DNA from: Diphasiastrum complanatum | Lineage: Eukaryota > Streptophyta > Lycopodiopsida > Lycopodiales > Lycopodiaceae | Assembly: GCA_029204225.1 (NCBI GenBank) | Contig: CM055109.1 | Location: 34,730,496 to 34,794,495, forward strand | Reading direction: 5' to 3' | DNA: 64,000 bases | Part shown: in pieces, positions 58,619 to 64,000 of the stretch | Position numbering within the stretch: the stretch's first letter is position 1 | Layout of the letters: each line of letters begins with the position of its first letter | Program-made: the position numbers and the translations under genes | The notes under the pieces: generated by a model | The model's input: the letters and a program-made list of their open reading frames with translations, nothing else | Database searches by the model: none | Told to the model about the DNA's origin: nothing

Positions 58619-59532
58619 CATCGGTTGACGTTTGGATTGATATCAGCTGATGAAACAAAGAATTCTTGATAGCAGGATCATGGATTACTTAGAGAATGGA
58701 GTTTTATGAGCTGTTCTTTTGCGATGAATCAGATTATCAATGTAGGAGTCTTAGACTGCCGTAAAAGAGAAATTGCGGAACAACGATTAGGCGTATGAGA
58801 CAGTCATGCAATCTCCTAATACTGATAACCTGGTATGAAGAGAATGTAGAATCAATTTAGGCGTCAAAGATAGCCATACAATTCTCTGATAATAGTGTTT
58901 GTGTAAGAGGAGTGAGAGTTATCATTCAACAAGAATGAAAAAGGATGTAGAACAATAGCGAATTCGTATAATGAAGTTGTAAACACAATGATTAGATCAC
59001 AATACGATTGCACTGATAAGCACGTGATCCTACTTATAGACTCAAAACAATTGCTAACGTTCTGAATATCTCTCTCGTTCTCTATGATCACTAAATCTAA
59101 GGATTCAGCTACTATAAGACCCATTCTGGTTGTTTGATCTCTGTCAGATGACTTATGATGACACTTATAATGACTTGATCGCTTGTCTTCGTCGATCGCT
59201 CATTTACATTTATAGCAGCTGGAAGATGTAAAAATGCAGTGTCGTATTTTTTGCAAAAAGTGTTGCTTTTCTGGAAGTGCCTAAATGGCCCAAATTAGAA
59301 AAGTGTCGCTAGAGACTTAGTTGCTCAGAAAGGTAAAAATTAGCAACAATGTCGGGTGTCGAGTTTTTCGCCTGTGGAAAAACCTGAGTAAAAATGCAAA
59401 CTGTGGTGATAATTAGTTCAAATATGCAGACTGTTAAAAATAGTTCATTTTCTGCAGGTTGCATTTGAGAGAGTAAAAATCAGAGAAGGAAGAAGGGCTG
59501 TTGGGATGAGTAGGAGTTAGATTAAATTCCAA
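58619..59532 (-). repeat. Candidate ~0.9-kb LTR between a PPT and a PBS
   Basis: On the minus strand a purine tract AAGGAGGAAG (59533-59542) is followed by TTGGAATTTAAT.. and, about 0.9 kb on, by ..CGATG and the PBS. This is the layout of one LTR shared by two elements in tandem. The terminal TG/CA are not clean, so exact ends are uncertain. Confidence 0.5.
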
Positions 59533-61141
59533 CTTCCTCCTTAAGCTAATTGCTACGAATTTGAACTGCAATTGAAATTTATCATATCTACTAGGGTAGA
59601 ATGTTTATCTCTAGACAATGGCTTTGTCAAAATATCTGCCAACATACTGTCTGTATGACAGTAACTTAGTACAACATCTTGGTTCTGAACTTTCTCTCTA
59701 ATAAAATGGAACTGAACTTCTATGTGTTTAGTTCTAGCATGCAGAGATAGAGCTATGCAGCTCTAATTTCGCACTGGAGGAGTATTGGTGGATCGATCTG
59801 TGGGAATTGTACATCTTGCAGAAGCCTCCTTAGCCAAATGATCTCCTTCACTACTGATGTAGCTACAACATATTCTGATTCTGTAGAGGACAACAAAATG
59901 TATTTATGCTTTATGTTGTTCCATGAAATGGGTCCTCCTGCAAGGAAACAAATGTAACCTGATGTGGATTTTTTGGTATCCACGTCTCCTGCCCAATCGA
60001 AATCTGAATAGGTAGTCAGTGCGAGTGCAACTTTTGTATTTCCATTGTAACTCAAGGCATAGTGCTTTGAGGCTTGAATGTACTTCAGAACTCTTTGTAG
60101 GGCTTTCTAGTGTTGTAGGCCTGGATTGGACATGAATTGCGACAGTGTGCTTACAGCATATGCAAGATCAGGTCGTGTGCAGATCATAGAGTACGTGATA
60201 GAACCTATAACTGACTGATAGGGGTACTTTCACATTTCTTACTGATCTGCCTTCGTTCTGAGACACATGTCTTTGGATAGCTTGCATCTTGGATCCATAG
60301 GTGTGTCTATGGGCTTGCAGTCCTCCATGCCATATTTGCAAAGTACATTGATTAGGTAAGATTGTTGGCTTATGGTAATCCTTCTGCTCGTGCGATCTCT
60401 GCTGATCTCCATACCAAGAAGGTAATGGACTAGGCCTAAATCAAAGTTCTAACTCCGATGAGAGTAAGGATCTGGTTTCTAGTAGTAACTGATTTAAATT
60501 GCTGAGGATTAGGAAATCATCAACGTATAGTGTTGTTATAACATAGCTTGGCCCTTTTTGTTTTAGATACACATTCGAATCTACGGAAAAGGAGGTAAAG
60601 TCATGCTGCAACAAGAAACAATTTATTCTGTCGTACCAGACCTTCGGAGCTTGCTTCAAACCATATAATGCCTTATGCAATTTACACACTAGATGCTCCT
60701 TGCCTTGAAGGATGTAACCATTCTGGTTGATAGATGAACACATCTTCTTGTATATATTCTTGTAGGAATGTCGTCTACACATCCATCTGGTGAATGTCCA
60801 AATCTTCTGCAGCAGCTATAGCCAATAAGGTCCGAATAGGCTGATGCTTTACCTCTGGACTAAAGGTCTCAGCGTAGTCTATCCCATATATTTGTTCAAA
60901 TCCTTTAACCACCAGTCTAGCTTTCCATCTGGTTTAAGCTTTAGCTTGAAGATCCACTTAGAGTCAATTGGTTTTACACTTGTAGGAGGATTGACAAGAC
61001 TCCAGGTCTTGTTCTTCATTAGAGACTGACACTCAACATTCATGACAGCTTTCCATTTGTCTGCATCGGGCATTGGTAGTGCTTCTGCAACAGTGACAGG
61101 TTCATCATGATTGATGAACGCCTGAGGGGCAAAACAATCAG
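59533..61141 (-). pseudogene. Minus-strand copia RT and RNase H, decayed
   Basis: From right to left: [59 protein letters not shown], the catalytic TLYVDDFLILSN, then SDFDWAGDVDTKKSTSGYIC, LLSSTESEYVVATSVVKEII and WLRRLLQDVQF. Many frameshifts. The upstream part is cut at 61141 by the LTR at 61142. Confidence 0.85.
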
Positions 61142-61870
61142 TGTTGGAGGGTTTCCGGATCCCAAGGCAACCCTAACCCTAGTTAATAAGTGAGAGGGAT
61201 TTGGCACCCTGCGTGTGTAAGTCCAACCCGATAATCACATAGTTATTTGATTAGTTACAAGTCAATAAAAGGACTTTAGGCCTTTTTGCGGGACTTTTAA
61301 TGTCGCAGGACCTAAATGTCAAGTTAGTGAATAAAGTTGGGTTTCCCTCCAAATTGGATGGTTCTCACTCTTTTTTAAACTTGAATAATTAGGGAGTCAA
61401 AAATGGACCAATAGGATTCAAAGGCCAGGGTCCTCGTCTCTATTATAAAAAGGAACCAACTCGAGTTCCTACACATGTTCATTTCCTCATTTCAATAAAG
61501 CAAATTGGTTCTCTTGTGAAATGGATTGATGAATGTCCTTGCTCTCTATCACTTTTCCTCCATCTCTCATGCTTTCTTTGGATTTATTAATTGTTGGATC
61601 TGATTGTTCTTGGGATTGCATGTTAATATTTCTTATGAGAGAGAAAGAGTAAGCTATCTTTGTTGTGGATCTAGTGTTAGTGGATGTAGTGTTAATGCTT
61701 AGGATTAATGGATGTTAGAGTTAGATGTGAATCTTTTATTCATGCTGAAATCTGAACTATACTATCGCTCTCATGGGAACGAATCTATGCGTGACAACTA
61801 ACATTGTCTCTTTGATGCTAGATTGATTAGATCTTGGATTGAGGTTAGGCAAGGAAAGAAACCCACTACA
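61142..61870 (+). repeat. LTR of a tRNA-Asp-primed Ty3/gypsy element
   Basis: TGTTGGAGGG to CCACTACA, 729 bp, with TATTATAAAAAGG near 61440 and AATAAAG near 61494 as promoter and poly(A)-like words. It interrupts the minus-strand copia. No second LTR or target duplication was identified. Confidence 0.72.
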
Positions 61871-61874
61871 ATTT

Positions 61875-61892
61875 TGGTGCCGTTGCCGGGGA
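61875..61892 (+). other. Primer-binding site complementary to tRNA-Asp
   Basis: TGGTGCCGTTGCCGGGGA, 17 of 18 bases matching the TGGCGCCGTTGCCGGGGA site used by Athila/Ogre/Tat-type plant gypsy elements (complement of tRNA-Asp 3' end). Confidence 0.88.
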
Positions 61893-62129
61893 GCTACGCC
61901 AATTTTTCAATTTGCAGCCTGTTCAATGATCCAACTAGCTCTATGTATAGCAAATAAATATATAATTAAACTTATTCTAAACAAATTTACAACCTTCACG
62001 AGGCGCTATGTTTAGGTGGACTTGTTTGAACCATTCTAGAGATGAGGCATGTCTTATGTCCCTGCTTAACCCCAATTGACTACACCTTGACAATGGGTAT
62101 TGGGGATACCCCAATTAATGCTTAAGGGC

Positions 62130-62800
62130 CTAACGCCTCTTGTATCAAACAATATTTCATAATATTATTTGTAATGATTATCGATCTAATCCACATAATG
62201 CTTATCTACTGGAAGAGGAATTGATGAAGCTATCTTTTGTTGAAATTCTCTTTGAGATTAGGCACACGAAATTTGTATCTTTTACCCGCTATGGTAATTG
62301 TGAAAAAAAAAAATTGAACATGTAGCAGCCAAAAATCCTACAATTTTCAAGACATTTTTGGTGGAAACAAACAAACACACCAACCCTGAAATATTAGTAC
62401 AAGTCAAATTATGCCCCAGTCTGAGGTACCTATGCAAAGTATTGTTAATTGGACTATGTAAAAAATCTTTCCAAAGAATTATGAGTTACTTCTTTTAGAG
62501 TTTTTTGCAAAAGGTTTTGGAGATATTCTTAGATGGCATGTGTGTGGCATCACTCACAAGCAAGCATTCAAGTTGCCTTGAAGAGTTACAATGTCACTAA
62601 TATGGCATATTTCTTAACTCGGCCAAGTGCCAAATTATGATCACACACGACAAAGTGTTTGGTCCCATCATTTCATGGCACGAAATTTGTTTTGGGGGGG
62701 AATGAAAGTAATCACACCATTGTCCAAACTTAATACTATTTGAGAAGTCTGTGTTCATGAGGCATTGCAATTATTACCATTGGTTATTGGAGTTAAGAAA
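62130..62800 (+). pseudogene. Heavily decayed gypsy (D-like) reverse transcriptase
   Basis: YRSNPHNAYLLEEELMKL, IRHTKFVSFTRYGN, then FLQKVLEIFLDGMCVASLTS and NSAKCQIMITHDKVFGPIIS align with the D family RT (EELKKLL, FLEIFMDDLCVHSS, NPAKCQFLVTYGIVPGHVVS). The catalytic LDD reads LDG. Distance from the tRNA-Asp PBS is only about 250 bp, so if both belong together gag and protease are deleted. Confidence 0.65.
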
Positions 62801-62814
62801 AAACAGTTTAAACA

Positions 62815-63055
62815 CCTGACCGGATCAATCACCACAACACAACATCAAGTGCAACAAGACAAGACAACATAATAGCTCACCTCAAACTGTATATTCAACT
62901 GATAAGCAAGTACAAAGATAAAGTTGCTTAAAAGCACTCAAAGGGCTCGTAAAAGAAAGACGGCTTGATAATTCTAGAACTAAGCACACGTGGTGCCGTC
63001 AAAATAAGAAAGCACTGTATAAGTCGATCATTGCTATTTTAACTCTCTCCCTCAA
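62815..63055 (-). repeat. 3' LTR start and PPT of the last copia
   Basis: Minus-strand PPT TTGAGGGAGAGAG (63043-63055), nearly identical to the PPT at 55893, then LTR-like DNA starting GTTAAAATAGCAATG toward 62815. The outer LTR end is not certain. Confidence 0.5.
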
Positions 63056-63092
63056 TGATCAACGTCTCTCTTTATTTTAGAGTTTACTCTAT

Positions 63093-64000
63093 TCATGGAA
63101 CATACCTCCATGATAGTATTACAAGTAAAGGCTTTTTACATAACCAGATATAAGCCAAGTTTGGCTCTAAAGTCTCAAACTTTTCTTTACTTAAAGCTTT
63201 TGTTAATATATCAGCAACTTGTAACAACGTAGAATAGTGTACAATACTTATATCTTCAGATTGTAGCTTCTCACGCACAAAGTGATATTTTACCTCAATA
63301 TCTTTTGTCCTTGCGTGAAAGACATGATTCTTAGCCAATTGTATACCACTTTGACTATCACAGAAAATAACAGTAGGATTTACCTGCTTCATGCCAATCT
63401 CACATAACAACTTACGTAGCCAAACAGCTTCCTGGGTAGCAGAACTTAACGCTTTATATTTGGCTTCTGTAGAAGAAAGAGAAATAGTATCTTGCTTCTT
63501 GCTAGACCATGAAAAACAACCACTACCAAAATTGAAGGCATAACTTGTTGTTGACTTTCTAGCATCTATACTTCCTGCCCAATCAGCGTCAACATAATCT
63601 TGCAACTTAGGTAAAACACTTTGTCTTTTGTAGATTAGGCCAAGGTTAGGTGTACCTTTCACATACCTCAAAATCCTTTTTGCAGCTTTCCAATGGTCCA
63701 TAGTGGGTGATGACATGAATTGGCTAATCAAACTTACAGCATAGCAGATATCAGGACATGTAGTCGTACGATATATCAAACTCCCTACTAGTTGACGAAA
63801 TAGAATAGCGTCAACATTGCACTATCATCAATAAGAGATAATTTCTTACCAGCTTTGCAAAAAGTGATGGAAGGTTTGCACTCTGTCATGTGAAATCTCT
63901 CCAATATCTCGCCCACATACTTGTTTTGACATAACCTGATATCACTGCCAGTTTGCCATACTTCGACACCCAAGCAGTAGTGCATAAGATCTAAATCTGT
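63093..64000 (-). CDS. Copia pol C-terminus (RT end, RNase H), runs off the window
   Basis: The RNase H ORF is open for 228 aa: YRTTTCPDICYAVSLISQFM, YVDADWAGSIDARKSTTSYA, SWSSKKQDTISLSSTEAKYK, AVWLRKLLCEIGMK, HVFHARTKDIEVKYHFVREK and VADILTKALSKEKFE. A frameshift near 63785 joins it to the RT tail MHYCLGVEVWQTGSDIRLCQ, which continues past the right edge. Comparatively well preserved; the rest of the element lies outside the window. Confidence 0.88.

Overview
This window is nuclear DNA of a land plant, most likely a flowering plant with a transposon-rich genome. The grounds are one intron-bearing single-copy gene with large introns, many Ty1/copia and Ty3/gypsy LTR retrotransposons with plant-type primer-binding sites (tRNA-iMet and tRNA-Asp), a plant chromovirus, a hAT-type MITE and long GA/CT microsatellites. 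I cannot name the species from sequence alone. There are no bacterial-style operons, tRNA or rRNA genes, or CRISPR arrays. Layout: (1) 1-21.9 kb holds the only host gene I can support, a WDR25-type WD40-repeat protein on the minus strand. I reconstruct four exons (21797-21285, 10392-10236, 7558-7089, 2466-2095) with consistent phases and GT/AG borders, giving about 503 aa. A TATAAATA box lies about 130 bp upstream of the ATG. Intron 1 is about 10.9 kb because it holds a decayed LINE that was split by a 6.3-kb Ty3/gypsy chromovirus (13118-19390), plus a MITE and a foldback element. Intron 3 holds an odd 580-bp cluster of GTTCCTnAGGAAC palindromes. (2) 22.1-23.6 kb holds two inverted, diverged copies of a CCHC plus nuclease-like coding sequence of non-LTR-retroelement type, just upstream of the gene's promoter. 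(3) 24-26 kb is low-complexity and tandem-repeat DNA. (4) 26161-32831 is a nearly complete Ty1/copia element with 860-bp LTRs, a perfect TTTTA target duplication, iMet PBS and PPT, two frameshifts and one stop. Its left LTR carries an extra ~370 bp from another element. (5) 32.8-38.3 kb is a nest of LTR fragments (families called B, C and G here) and unassigned AT-rich DNA. (6) 38.4-42.3 kb is a decayed plus-strand copia. (7) 42.4-50 kb holds two tail-to-tail copies of a non-chromoviral Ty3/gypsy family (D, plus; D', minus), the second split in its reverse transcriptase by a 655-bp solo LTR with a perfect CATTA duplication. (8) 50.5-53.6 kb is the LTR, PBS and non-coding leader of another LTR element, including five tandem hairpin-forming units. 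(9) 53.6-64 kb is a patchwork of truncated copia RT/RNase H ends, LTRs, a coiled-coil gag-like relic and a tRNA-Asp-primed gypsy LTR, running off the window in a further copia pol. Only the WDR25-like gene looks like a maintained host gene. The rest records successive transposon insertions and can be ordered by nesting: LINE before chromovirus in intron 1, and gypsy D' before the solo LTR. Copia 26161-32831 has LTRs differing by about 2% (hand count) and is among the youngest. All element boundaries were read by eye. Family names B, C, D, F and G are local labels, not database names.
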